A stretch of 64,000 nucleotides of DNA from Ardenticatenaceae bacterium. Its GTDB lineage: Bacteria > Chloroflexota > Anaerolineae > Promineifilales > Promineifilaceae. The translations under genes were made by a program, and so were the position numbers. Below the pieces are notes generated by a model. That model was not told the DNA's origin, searched no databases, and was given only the letters and a program-made list of their open reading frames with translations. Below are positions 15,947 to 24,848 of this stretch, one piece after another. The stretch is taken from positions 27,969 to 91,968 of the forward strand of contig JACKBR010000018.1 in the NCBI GenBank assembly GCA_020634495.1, given 5' to 3'. How positions within the stretch are numbered: the first letter of the stretch is position 1; every line of letters starts with the position of its first letter.

Positions 15947-17572
15947 ATGGAGTTGCGACCAATCGGCATGACAAAAGTACTGAAATTGGCTCTTTTGGGG
16001 CCATTGCAGATTTCAATTGACGATGAACCGTTGATCGGTTTGGATTCAGGCAAAGCCCAGGCGCTGTTGTGTTATCTGGCGGTGAACGGCCGTTCCCATT
16101 CTCGTCATGCGCTGGCCAGTTTGCTGTGGGGAGAATTGCCCGATGCCGATGCCCGGCGCAACCTTCGTGGCGTTATCCTCAAGTTACGCCAACAGCTGGA
16201 ATCCTATTTGCACATTAGCCATCAAGCCGTGGGGCTAAACCCAGATGCGACCGTTTGGCTGGATACGGCCGTTTTCCAAAATAACTTGAACGCTGGCACA
16301 GCAGAAAACAACGGCTGGCAAACGGCCGTTCAGCTTTATCGCGGAGAATTTTTGCAAGAGTTTTACATCCGGCAGGCTCCCGATTTTGATAACTGGCTGC
16401 TTGCACAGCGAACCTGGTTCCATAACCAGGCCGTAAGCGCCCACGATGCCAGGGCGACCCATTTGCTGCACCAGAGCGATTTTACCGAAGGCATTCAGGT
16501 AGCCCGGCGCTTGATAATCCTGGAGCCAACTCGTGAAGCCAGCCACCGCTTGCTGATGGAGCTTCTGGCTCTTTCTGGCCAGCGCCCGGCTGCCTTGCAG
16601 CAGTTTGAGCAGTGCCAGCAGCTTTTGGCCGATGAGCTTGGCGTGGAAGTCTCGCAAGAAACGGCCGTTCTCCACGAGCAAATTCGCTCCGGGGAGTATG
16701 ACAAGGTGACAAATAGACAAGGTGACAAGGTGACCCGCCCAAACAATGTCACCTTGTCACCCCCTCACCTTGTCACCCCTTCACCCTTCATCGCCGGTCC
16801 CCCCATCACCGAACCCACCCAATTCTTCGGCCGTGAACGTGAACTCAAGCGGTTGGGGATGATGCTGCGGCAACGGCCGTTGCAAAACGCGGCGATCATT
16901 GGTCCCAGGCGCAGCGGCAAAACCTCACTGCTGCACTATTTGCGGTTGGCCAACTGGCTGCCAGAAGCCAGCAACACCTGCTGGATTTTTGTCGATTTTC
17001 AGGATGCCCGGTTGGGCAAGCAAGAAACGCTGCTGCACACATTGCTTGCAGAAATGGGTCTGGAACCGCCTGATTCATGCGATTTGGAAACGTTCCTGGA
17101 CGTGGTGAGTGAGCAGCTAGATCGCCCAACCGTCATTTTGTTTGATGAGATTGGCGTGGCCCTGACCCGCTATCCAGAGCTGGACGATACCTTTTGGGAA
17201 AGTTTGCGCTCCCTGGCAACCAACCAGGTGGATGGTAATTTGGGTTTTGTGCTGTCCAGCGCCCAGCCGCCAGACGTGCTGGCGCAGCATCAGGGTTTGG
17301 GATCGCCATTTTTTAACATTTTTGGCTATACGGCCGTTCTCGGTCCACTGTCCGAAGAAGGTGCACGCAGCCTCATTGCCACTTCGCCCATCAAATTTGC
17401 AGCGCGAGATGTGGACTGGATTTTGGCCGAAAGCGGCCGTTGGCCCATGCCCTTACAAATTCTCTGCCGCGAGCGCCTGCTGGCCCTCAGCGAAGGCGAA
17501 TCGGGCGACGACTGGCGTGAAGAAGCCCTGCGGCAGTTGGAACCGCTGCGCCGCATGGCCGGGGAGCAGTAA
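15947..17572 (+). CDS. BTAD (SARP-like) transcriptional regulator fused to ATPase
   Basis: The product has 541 residues. About 10-100 is an OmpR-type winged helix, and about 105-245 a bacterial transcriptional activator domain (BTAD, TPR-like helices). A linker follows at 250-285. About 290-540 is a P-loop ATPase with Walker A G-P-R-R-S-G-K-T-S near residue 320 and Walker B V-I-L-F-D-E-I-G. Such SARP-AAA proteins act as transcriptional activators of adjacent gene clusters. The divergent pilus operon and the following membrane-ATPase gene are candidate targets. The linker is encoded by an in-frame palindromic repeat (16699-16775). The start is unsure: the ATG at 15947 or 15968 has no clear Shine-Dalgarno. 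Confidence 0.75.
   Translation: MELRPIGMTKVLKLALLGPLQISIDDEPLIGLDSGKAQALLCYLAVNGRSHSRHALASLLWGELPDADARRNLRGVILKLRQQLESYLHISHQAVGLNPDATVWLDTAVFQNNLNAGTAENNGWQTAVQLYRGEFLQEFYIRQAPDFDNWLLAQRTWFHNQAVSAHDARATHLLHQSDFTEGIQVARRLIILEPTREASHRLLMELLALSGQRPAALQQFEQCQQLLADELGVEVSQETAVLHEQIRSGEYDKVTNRQGDKVTRPNNVTLSPPHLVTPSPFIAGPPITEPTQFFGRERELKRLGMMLRQRPLQNAAIIGPRRSGKTSLLHYLRLANWLPEASNTCWIFVDFQDARLGKQETLLHTLLAEMGLEPPDSCDLETFLDVVSEQLDRPTVILFDEIGVALTRYPELDDTFWESLRSLATNQVDGNLGFVLSSAQPPDVLAQHQGLGSPFFNIFGYTAVLGPLSEEGARSLIATSPIKFAARDVDWILAESGRWPMPLQILCRERLLALSEGESGDDWREEALRQLEPLRRMAGEQ
16699..16775. repeat. In-gene inverted/tandem repeat (ACAAGGTG family)
   Basis: Direct copies of TGACAAGGTGAC occur at 16699-16734. 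Inverted copies (GTCACCTTGTCAC) follow at 16748-16775. The inner arms 16722-16734 and 16748-16760 are a perfect 13-bp inverted repeat around a 13-nt loop. The element lies inside the BTAD gene, keeps the frame open, and encodes the interdomain linker (Asp/Lys/Val/Thr then Pro-rich). It resembles a dispersed intergenic-type repeat that inserted at a tolerant site. Confidence 0.7.
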
Positions 17573-17645
17573 TCAGTATTCAGTAAGCAGTAATCAGTGC
17601 TGACCTACTGAACACTGACCTACTGAACACTGACCTACTGAACAC
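17567..17645. repeat. Heptamer and 15-mer tandem repeats between genes
   Basis: Five heptamers of the type CAGTAAT / CAGTATT / CAGTAAG / CAGTAAT / CAGTGCT run from 17567 to 17601. Three exact copies of the 15-mer TGACCTACTGAACAC follow at 17601-17645. The TAA stop of the BTAD gene falls in the first heptamer, and the next ATG (17652) starts 7 bp after the last unit. No ribosome-binding site is left for that gene. A related CAGTAAT repeat occurs at 31865-31937. Confidence 0.75.
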
Positions 17646-17651
17646 TGACTC

Positions 17652-20416
17652 ATGAACGACACTCTCCGCAACCGCTACACCGACGCCCCAACCCTGCCCG
17701 GCAATCCGCTGACGGGCAGCGTGCGGCTGCTGTTCTGGCTCTTTTTCCACCCCTCCGCCTGGCGCAATCACCTAAAACGGTTAGACAGCACCCTTTCGCC
17801 TCATTTTAGTCTGGCGGATTTGCAGCGGCGGCAGTGGGCGAACACGGCCGTTCTCCGCTTCCTCCTCATGACCTTTTTTGCCTGGCCGCTGCTGGTGGGT
17901 TTGCTGCTGGGGCTCCTCCTCTGGCTGCTCAACTTGCCCACAACGGCATTGCTGCTGGGCGTCATGCTGGGCATTGCCGTGGGACTGATTGTGGGATTGG
18001 CCGCCAGTATCGCGGGCAGCGTGGCCATTGGCGTGACGGTGGGCATGGCCACAGGTTTTTCCTTGGGACTGGGTGGCGCTTTGCTGCTGCGCTCGGCGGG
18101 GGATTTGGTGCTGAATGGCGTGCCGGTGGCCCTGAACATTGTGGTAAGCAGCTTGATTGGCCTGACCAGCGGACTGGCGGGCGGGCTGGCTTACGGCGTG
18201 GGCGTAGGCGTAACGCGGGAGGAACTGGTGCAGGAAACGGCCGTTCCCAGCGTGTCGGTTTTGCGGCAGGTGAGCGGCATGGTGGTGGGCATTCTCATTG
18301 GGCTTGGCGCGGGATTTTTAGCCAGACTGCTTGAGGGCGTTTGGGCGACGGCACTGCTGGCGGCGCTGCCTTTTGGCCTGGCGGTCGGATGGCGCAGCCA
18401 GAGCTGGCGTCGGGGCGTGTTGGCTGGATTGTTGGTGGGAACGGCCGTTTGGTTAGCAGGGGTGCCATCGGCAACGGCCGTGGGCGGCCTGGTTCAGGCG
18501 CTGGCCTTTGTTGCCTTTGTGGCGGCGCTCTTTGCCCTGCCTTACGTGCTGGCCGAAAAAATAGCAGGTACCTGGGCCGGCGGCCTGGCCGGATCGCTGG
18601 GCAGCGGGGCCGGGCTGTTCCTCTTCGCCACCAATGGCGCGGCTTACGGCCCATTTTTGTCGTTTGGTCTGGCCGGGATTTTGCTGGGGCTAACGCTGGC
18701 CTGGTGGCGGCCCGTCCTGCTTTACCCCTTTTTAATTGTGTGGAATCGCATTTTGTACCAGCTAGATGTGCAGCGCGTTGGCCAAAAAGAAAAACGGCCG
18801 CTCCTGCGCTGGCACTCCGCTTTTTGGGATGAATTTCAACGGCTGCCCCTCCTGAATTTAGATGCCCACATTTTGCTCACTATTGAAAAAAACCTGGCCG
18901 AGGGGCGCACGGCGATGGCCTACCTCACCGGCACCCGGCAGCGCTGGGCGGCCCAATCGGCCCAAATTGAGCTGGATGCGCGGCAGTTGGAATGGTGTGA
19001 AACGGCCGTACAAATCGCCGAGTGCATCCCGGGTTGGCGGCGGGCGATCTGGTCGGCCCGGCCAGCGCCCTGCTGCGCAGCTTCAGCCGCCTCAGCACCG
19101 ACGTGGCCGCCGCTTTGCAGCAGGAAAGCGCCTACAACCAGCGCCTCGCCCTGCACGCCGTCGAGGATCGGCTGGACGGGCTTCTTCGGGAGTTAACCCG
19201 CAGCAATGAGCCATCGCCGCCCGCTTCCGCCCGATTGCCGCCAACTGGCGGCACATCATCGGCGAAAAGGGGCGCGGCTGGCCGAGGAGGCGGAGCTGCG
19301 CCAGGAGATTGACAGCCCGTACATCATCGGCGTGCCGCTGACGGAAAAGCAGGCGATTTTCATCGGGCGGCAGGACGTGAGCAGCCGGATTGAGCAGCTG
19401 CTGCTAGACCGCCGCCAGCCGCCGCTGCTGCTTTACAGCCAGCGGCGCGTGGGCAAAACCTCGCTGCTGAACAATTTGGGGCGGCTGCTGCCCAGCAGCA
19501 TCGTGCCCCTGTTTGTGGATTTGCAAGGCCCGGCCTCGCGGGCGCAGGATGAGGCGGGCTTTTTTGTACAACGTGGCCCGCAGCATGGTGAGTCGGCCAA
19601 ACGGCAGCGGGGCGTGGCGTTGCCGCCGCTCAGCCGCGAGCAGCTGCACGACGATCCGTTCACCCGCTTCGACGAGTGGCTGGACGAGATGGAGGCGGCG
19701 CTGGGCGGCAAACGGCGCTGCTGATGCTGGACGAGTTTGAGGCGCTGGAGCGGGTGCTGGCCTTGCAGCGCTTCGACGAGGAGATTGTGCTGGGGATGCT
19801 GCGCCATCTCATCCAGCATCGGCCTAAATTTAAGGTGCTGCTTCCGGCTCGCACACGCTGGCGGAGTTTTCGCGCTGGTCCAGCTATCTCATCAACGTGC
19901 AGGTGGTCCATATCGGCTATCTGCATCCGGACGAGCGCGGCAGCTGGTGGAAAGCGCGGTGCAGCACTTTGCCCTGCGCTACGAACCGGCTGCCAGCCAG
20001 CGCGTGCTGGATTGACGCGGGGGCATCCGTTCCTGGTGCAGCTGCTCTGCGCCGAGATTGTGGCCCTGAAAAATGAGCAACCCCGCGCGCTAGCGTCGGT
20101 TAGCAGGACGGTGGCCCGGATGTGGAAACAACGCGTACCCGAAGCGCTCATCACGGCAGCTTTTTTCTTCGCCGATATGCGCAACCAGACGGACAGAGTT
20201 GGGCGGGCAGGTGCTGCTGATTTGCTTGCAGCGCAAGCAGGGCTGGCAAACGCAAGCGCTTTCAGCGTAGCAGGAACTAGAGGGGCGATGGGTGGCGTGG
20301 AGCTCAGCCAGACCCTCCGCCAGCTCAACAGCGCAAAGACTCATCGAAGGCCGCACGGCGATGGCCTGCGCTTTCAAATTGAGTTGGTGCGCCGTTGGTT
20401 TGTGGGGCAGGGGTGA
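17652..20416 (+). pseudogene. Multi-membrane-span AAA ATPase gene broken by frameshifts
   Basis: Codons 1-455 (to about 19020) are intact. They encode a soluble start, then about 300 residues of Gly/Ala/Leu-rich membrane helices (about 70-370), then a helical region. After 19020 the homologous reading jumps frame at least six times: near 19025, 19215, 19280, 19570-19600, 19705 and 19850-19950. Reassembled, the second half is a P-loop ATPase with Walker A Q-R-R-V-G-K-T-S-L-L, Walker B L-L-M-L-D-E-F-E and a later R-G-H-P-F-L-V-Q-L-L motif. The first jumps are all of the -1 type, as from missing single bases in G/C runs. It could be a decayed gene or a poorly polished assembly stretch. The ATPase part is like that of the upstream BTAD protein. 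Confidence 0.7.
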
Positions 20417-20484
20417 GAGATAATGCCAGGCAGGATTCTACGCTTGCCGAAAACCGTGCCGCAACATGATAGGAGTTCGCCCCA

Positions 20485-21147
20485 ATGCCTGTACTAAAAG
20501 AATTTGACCTAATTACTTCTGGAAGCAAGGAAAAGATAAGAGCATTTCAATTACAGACACGTTGCGTCACTGCGTTGTACGAGCGTTTCTTCCCCAAGTT
20601 TAAGACGAAAGACTGTTGGAAAGTGCTAGTGCGATGTGACCACGATGCCGCCAGGATACATTACCGTAACATAGGAGGTGTTTGTGAACTAAGCATTGTG
20701 GCAGACGTTGACAGTTTTTTCTTGCTTACCGATGCTGAGAAAAAAGTATGGTCATTTGAACAGTTGAAGATCGGATTATTGGAGTTGATAGACCAAACCC
20801 AGTGGAAAGCAGAACCATTCGTTGAAACTTTCCAAAGAGTGGGAGAGTTAAATCTTCAAAATGTCTGGCTTTGGAAAAAAGTTCGCTCGCCTTCTCAAAA
20901 ACTTTCGGCCGAAATCTGGATAAACCATGATGTGCACTCGTGTGTAATTAACCTCGTGGTGCGCGATGCTTCTGGACAGGAAATCAAGCGACAGGAATTG
21001 ATTACCGAACTGCCAAGTGAGTGGGCATATGCACATCATCTTGGTTCGCTGAAATGGGTATCACCGGCGTGTGTTGTTTTGGAAAATAAGGATCGAGATA
21101 GAAAATGGTCGTATGAGGTTGGAGATATCCAGCTTGGATGTAGCTGA
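20485..21147 (+). CDS. Hypothetical protein (220 aa)
   Basis: The product is 220 residues with no signal peptide or membrane segment. It is a mixed alpha/beta sequence rich in Lys, Glu, Trp and Val, with no family I recognise. AGGAG (20471-20475) precedes the ATG at about 10-nt spacing. Base use is slightly more A/T-rich than the neighbouring ATPase pseudogene, and the gene holds no copy of the ACGGCCGT palindrome, which could mean recent arrival. It lies between a decaying gene and a toxin-antitoxin pair. Confidence 0.55.
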   Translation: MPVLKEFDLITSGSKEKIRAFQLQTRCVTALYERFFPKFKTKDCWKVLVRCDHDAARIHYRNIGGVCELSIVADVDSFFLLTDAEKKVWSFEQLKIGLLELIDQTQWKAEPFVETFQRVGELNLQNVWLWKKVRSPSQKLSAEIWINHDVHSCVINLVVRDASGQEIKRQELITELPSEWAYAHHLGSLKWVSPACVVLENKDRDRKWSYEVGDIQLGCS

Positions 21148-21282
21148 ATGTCTTCTTCGTGCTACCTGGCTATGGCGCAGCCTCTCGCGGTGTCGCCAAT
21201 CTTACTTTGCTGAATTTTGGGTTTTGGTGTGGGTTGTTTTTCACAAGGAAGAAGGCGAGGGGAAGAGGGTGGGCAACGGCCT

Positions 21283-21310
21283 GTAGGTCAATTTTGCAAA
21301 ATTGACCTAC
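21283..21310. repeat. 28-bp perfect palindrome upstream of toxin-antitoxin genes
   Basis: GTAGGTCAATTTTG is followed directly by its reverse complement, giving a 28-bp palindrome with no loop. It lies about 125 bp before the antitoxin start. It could be a regulator site, a cruciform-forming element or part of a short terminator. No T-run follows. Confidence 0.75.
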
Positions 21311-21360
21311 GTAGCAGGATTGACTTGTGGCTACATGTGGCTACAATTTTGCTATCAGGA

Positions 21361-21419
21361 AGACCCCAAGGGTTTTCCTAAAAGTGGCTACGGTTATGGT
21401 TGGCAAACCCTTGGGGTCT
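21361..21419. repeat. 15-bp inverted repeat in antitoxin leader
   Basis: AGACCCCAAGGGTTT (21361-21375) is perfectly complementary to 21405-21419, with a 29-nt loop that contains further GTGGCTAC direct-repeat pieces. The right arm ends 8 bp before the GGAGG of the antitoxin gene. It may be an autoregulatory operator, an mRNA hairpin, or a dispersed repeat. Confidence 0.65.
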
Positions 21420-21436
21420 GCGCGATGGAGGCAAAA

Positions 21437-21712
21437 ATGGCGAAAAAAATTGGTGTGCGGGAGTTGAAGAACAATGCCTCGAAGATTGTGCGGGCGGTGC
21501 GCGAAGAGGGGGCTGAGTACGTGGTGACGGTGCATGGGGAGCCGGTGGCGGTGATACGGCCGTTGGCTGAAGAACAATCCCACGAATACGACGAAGCCGA
21601 AATCAAGCACCTGATGAGCGAACTCAACAAAATGGCAGATCGGGTTTCCCAAGCGTGGCAGTCGCCGCTTTCTGCGGTGGAAGCCGTTCAAGAGCAGAGG
21701 CGTGATTTATGA
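21437..21712 (+). CDS. Phd/YefM-type antitoxin
   Basis: The product is 91 residues from the ATG at 21437, chosen because GGAGG (21428-21432) lies at 4-nt spacing; the longer frame from 21302 reads through repeat DNA. The N-terminus (I-G-V-R-E-L-K-N-N-A-S-K-I-V, then V-T-V-H-G-E-P-V-A-V-I-R-P) is the Phd/YefM DNA-binding fold. The acidic, helical C-terminus would bind and neutralise the toxin. Its stop overlaps the toxin start by 4 bp (ATGA). Such antitoxins usually repress their own promoter together with the toxin. Confidence 0.85.
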   Translation: MAKKIGVRELKNNASKIVRAVREEGAEYVVTVHGEPVAVIRPLAEEQSHEYDEAEIKHLMSELNKMADRVSQAWQSPLSAVEAVQEQRRDL

Positions 21713-22116
21713 CCGTTGTTTTGGATGCATCTGTTTACGTGGCCATGCTGAAGCGTGAAGAGCCAAATCATGCGGCCAGCCAGAACTGGTACAACGAGGC
21801 TTTAGCCAGCGGAACACCTTTAGCCGCGCCGCTGCCGTTTCTGGCAGAAGTGGCAGGCGCGATTAGCCGATCAACTGGTGATACACAGCTAGCCGAAGCG
21901 GTTTTAGCCCAAATTCAGTCGTTGGGTGTGATTGAGCTCATTCCGGTGAACGATTTCTTGGGTGTTCGGGCGGCAGAAATTGCTGCCAGGCACCGTCTGC
22001 GCGGCTGTGACGCGCTTTACGTCGCTGTTGCTGAACAGTTGGGCGCGGTGTTGGTATCTTTGGATCAAGAGCAGTTGGCGCGGGCAACGGCCGTAATCCC
22101 CACGCGCCAGCCCTGA
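21709..22116 (+). CDS. vapC: VapC-type PIN-domain toxin
   Basis: The 135-residue PIN domain shows the acidic active-site residues D6 (V-L-D-A-S-V-Y), E47 (L-A-E-V), D101 (C-D-A-L-Y-V-A-V-A) and D119 (S-L-D). This is a complete PIN ribonuclease site, typical of VapC toxins that cut tRNA or rRNA. The ATGA overlap with the antitoxin gene gives translational coupling. No inactivating change is visible. Confidence 0.87.
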   Translation: MTVVLDASVYVAMLKREEPNHAASQNWYNEALASGTPLAAPLPFLAEVAGAISRSTGDTQLAEAVLAQIQSLGVIELIPVNDFLGVRAAEIAARHRLRGCDALYVAVAEQLGAVLVSLDQEQLARATAVIPTRQP

Positions 22117-22180
22117 TTTTTGGAACGGCCGTTTTTGTTGTACCATTCCCCCGAATCGCAATTCGCTAAAATAAAACGCA

Positions 22181-22230
22181 GATTCTCTTGATCAGCTCCG
22201 CGCCTTTGCGCCTCTGCGTTGAAAATTTCA
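22181..22230. repeat. Dispersed A-E-A-Q-R-R-G-type repeat
   Basis: The stretch with CTCCGCGCCTTTGCGCCTC and TGCGTTGAAAATTTCAC reads on the minus strand as F-N-A-E-A-Q-R-R-G-A. It matches a short interspersed sequence I know from many unrelated bacterial genomes, often misannotated as small proteins. It ends immediately before the ribosome-binding site of the E1 gene. Confidence 0.5.
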
Positions 22231-22243
22231 CAGGAGAACCCCC

Positions 22244-24304
22244 TTGAACAAGCTACATCCCGCATTCGATTGGCAAGAAGTCGCCCGGCTGGCCCTGGCC
22301 TCCCGCATTTTGGACGAACTGGAAGAGAATGAGCTCACGCCACAAGGATTGGTCACCTACCAATTTTCGGCACGAGGACATGAGCTGGGCCAACTGCTGC
22401 TCAGCCAGCTCTTGGATCGCCCTTATGATGCCGCCAGCGCCTATTATCGCTCACGGCCGTTTATGCTCGGCTCCGGGCTAACATTGGTCGAAGCATTGGC
22501 CTCCGACATGGCCCGGACGGGTGGGTTAAGCGGCGGACGCGACGTGGGTGTGGTCTTTAATTTGCCCCGGCGCAAGCGGGCGTTGGCGCTGCCCATGGCC
22601 GGGGATGTGGGGTCGCAGTACACCCCGGCGGTCGGTTGGGCCCAGGCCATCCGCTACCACAAAGAATCCCTCAAAACGGCCGCTGTCGATGACAGCATCG
22701 CGGTGGTGTTTGGCGGGGATGGCTCGGTGGCTGCCAATGGCTTTTGGAGCGCGTTAACCATTGCCACCACCCTGGAACTCCCGCTGCTGTTTGTGATTGA
22801 AGACAACGGCTATGCCATTTCGGTAAAAGGGCCAGCCCAAACGCCCGGCAGCGACATTGCTGCCAATCTTGCCTCATTCAACAATTTAACTATTTGGAGC
22901 GGCAGCGGCACGAGCCCGGCAGAAACGGCCGAACTGGTGCATACGGCCGTACGCGAAGTGCGTGCCGGAAACGGCCCAGGTCTGCTGCGGCTCACCGTGC
23001 CCCGGCTGTCTGGCCACTCCAGCGTGGACAACCAGGCGTACAAAGGTGAACAAGAGCTCAAAGCCGAGTGGCAGCAGGACCCCATTGCACAATTGCACGA
23101 CTACCTGGTGCCTGCGCTGCTGCGTGAAAACGAGTGGGAAAATTTGCAAAACCAGGCCAAAAGGGACGTCCTGAAGGCCAAAGATGAGGCAATGAAGCAG
23201 CCGCATGGCGATCCGGCGACAGTGACCAAATACGTTTTTTCTGATCCGGAACGGCCGCAGGATGTGGGTGGTTTGGTTGCCGCAGGGATAGAGCTTCCGG
23301 GCGGAACGGCCGTTGCCAATCCCCCCGATCCGCGCCGCATCAACATGATTGAAGCGATTCGGCGCACGCTGGATGTGGAGTTGGCGTTGAATCCGCGCCT
23401 GCTGGTGTTTGGCGAGGATGTGGGGCTGAAAGGCGGCGTTCATGCCGCCACGCTGGGGCTGCAAACCAAGTACGGCGACGACCGCGTGTTCGACACCAGC
23501 CTGAACGAAGAAGGCATCATCGGTCGCTCGGTAGGGATGGCCTACGCCGGACTGGTGCCGGTGCCGGAAATTCAGTTTCGTAAATATGCCGACCCGGCCA
23601 CGGAGCAGTTGAATAATTGTGGCACGGTGCGCTGGCGGACAAACGGCCGTTTTGCCGCCCCCATCATCGTGCGCATTCCCGGTGGCTACCGCAAAATTGG
23701 CGATCCGTGGCACAGCGTCACCAGCGAAGTGACCTTTGCCCACCAGCCGGGGTGGCTTTTTGCCGCTCCCTCGAATGCAGAAGATACGGTTGGGCTGCTG
23801 CGCACGGCCATGCGGGGCAACGATCCGGTCATCTTTTTTGAACATCGCGCCATGTTAGATGCTGCCTGGGCCAGACGGCCGTATCCCGGTGACGACTACA
23901 TGCTGCCCTTTGGCCAGGGCAAACTAATCACCGAAGGCAGCGATCTGACCATTGTTACCTGGGGCGCGATGGTGGAGCGCTGTGAACAGGCTGTTCAGCA
24001 GATGAACGCCAGCATCGAGATTATCGACCTGCGCACCCTGGTGCCCTGGGACAAAGAAATGGTGCTGGCTTCCGTGCAAAAAACGTCCCGCTGCCTGATT
24101 GTGCATGAGGATATAGGGCTGGGTGGCTTTGGCGCAGAAATTGCCGCCACCGTCGTGTCTGAGGCATTTTTGGATTTGGACGCGCCAGTGGAAAGGGTGA
24201 CAGCTCCTGCCTCACCCGTGCCATTTAGCACCGCGTTAATGGAGGGCGTTGTACCTACGGTGCACCTCATCCAAGAGAAAATTGAGGATCTGCTGGCGTT
24301 TTAG
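22244..24304 (+). CDS. Fused alpha/beta E1 of a 2-oxoacid dehydrogenase
   Basis: The product has 686 residues. The N-terminal half is E1-alpha-like, with the thiamine-diphosphate motif G-G-D-G-S-V-A-A-N-G (near residue 156) ending D-N-G-Y-A-I-S-V. The C-terminal half (about 365-686) is the E1-beta part: E-A-I-R-R-T-L-D, G-E-D-V-G, E-I-Q-F and the transketolase C-terminal fold with V-H-E-D. It would decarboxylate pyruvate or branched-chain 2-oxoacids and pass the acyl group to lipoyl E2. The start is TTG at 22244, with GGAGAA six bases upstream. No E2 or E3 gene is nearby, so the partner subunits must be elsewhere. Confidence 0.85.
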   Translation: MNKLHPAFDWQEVARLALASRILDELEENELTPQGLVTYQFSARGHELGQLLLSQLLDRPYDAASAYYRSRPFMLGSGLTLVEALASDMARTGGLSGGRDVGVVFNLPRRKRALALPMAGDVGSQYTPAVGWAQAIRYHKESLKTAAVDDSIAVVFGGDGSVAANGFWSALTIATTLELPLLFVIEDNGYAISVKGPAQTPGSDIAANLASFNNLTIWSGSGTSPAETAELVHTAVREVRAGNGPGLLRLTVPRLSGHSSVDNQAYKGEQELKAEWQQDPIAQLHDYLVPALLRENEWENLQNQAKRDVLKAKDEAMKQPHGDPATVTKYVFSDPERPQDVGGLVAAGIELPGGTAVANPPDPRRINMIEAIRRTLDVELALNPRLLVFGEDVGLKGGVHAATLGLQTKYGDDRVFDTSLNEEGIIGRSVGMAYAGLVPVPEIQFRKYADPATEQLNNCGTVRWRTNGRFAAPIIVRIPGGYRKIGDPWHSVTSEVTFAHQPGWLFAAPSNAEDTVGLLRTAMRGNDPVIFFEHRAMLDAAWARRPYPGDDYMLPFGQGKLITEGSDLTIVTWGAMVERCEQAVQQMNASIEIIDLRTLVPWDKEMVLASVQKTSRCLIVHEDIGLGGFGAEIAATVVSEAFLDLDAPVERVTAPASPVPFSTALMEGVVPTVHLIQEKIEDLLAF

Positions 24305-24443
24305 GTTGCAAAAGCTGGCAGGTCTGATATTATTCTCCACCGTTGCACAGCAAACAATTTTATATATCTGCTGCTTTCCGCTCTTAAACAAAGTTTAAGG
24401 GCAAAGCTCGCCAGAGTCATTCCAAGGAAAGGAGGTTAGCAAC

Positions 24444-24755
24444 GTGCGAGAGTACGAAGTTACCGTTATTTTTCAGACAAATTTAGACGATGAGGCCCGC
24501 TCCACATTGGTTGAGCGCGTTTCTGGCTGGTTGACCCACAGTGAAGCTGAAGAGGACAAACCAGTACAAAATGTGTGGGGGCAGCGCCGGTTGGCGTATC
24601 CCATTCGTAAACATACCGAGGGTTACTATATTTTGTTTGATGCAAAATTGGACCCTGAAGGTCTTTCCGATATTGAACGTAATATGCAATATACGGAAGA
24701 CATTTTGCGTTACATGATTGTGCGCAAAGAGCAAGTAACTGAAACTTCTAGCTAA
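24444..24755 (+). CDS. rpsF: 30S ribosomal protein bS6
   Basis: The product is 103 residues with the S6 pattern: Y-E-V-T-V-I-F near the start, W-G-Q-R-R-L-A-Y-P-I-R-K mid-protein and Y-M-I-V-R-K near the end. It starts with GTG at 24444 after a strong AAAGGAGG. It heads the classic S6-SSB-S18 operon. S6 and S18 form a heterodimer on the 30S platform. Confidence 0.95.
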   Translation: MREYEVTVIFQTNLDDEARSTLVERVSGWLTHSEAEEDKPVQNVWGQRRLAYPIRKHTEGYYILFDAKLDPEGLSDIERNMQYTEDILRYMIVRKEQVTETSS

Positions 24756-24848
24756 TTTTAATGTTGCTGTGTAAGTCTGACTAGCTAGAAAAATTTTATA
24801 TTAACAAGCGAACTACGGGTAAATCCCCCCTAATGTTGGGAGTGTGTC

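Noticed and set aside
16699..16775. CRISPR-like array
   Set aside because: Repeats are short, partly inverted, lack regular spacers and lie in frame in a gene; no cas genes are present.
17834..18832. Large alternative frames over the membrane-ATPase gene (18-18.8 kb)
   Set aside because: They are Arg/Gly/Pro-rich shadows of GC-rich transmembrane codons.
21302..21436. N-terminal extension of the antitoxin frame
   Set aside because: It reads through palindromic repeat DNA; GGAGG directly before the ATG at 21437 decides the start.
22065..22265. Minus-strand ORF with A-E-A-Q-R-R-G-A
   Set aside because: This is the translation of a dispersed repeat plus the end of the toxin gene, not a protein gene.
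24383..24399. CTTAAAC-AAA-GTTTAAG stem before rpsF as an S6:S18 autoregulatory leader
   Set aside because: The stem is short and A/T-rich and lacks the conserved bulged CCG element that I could verify.
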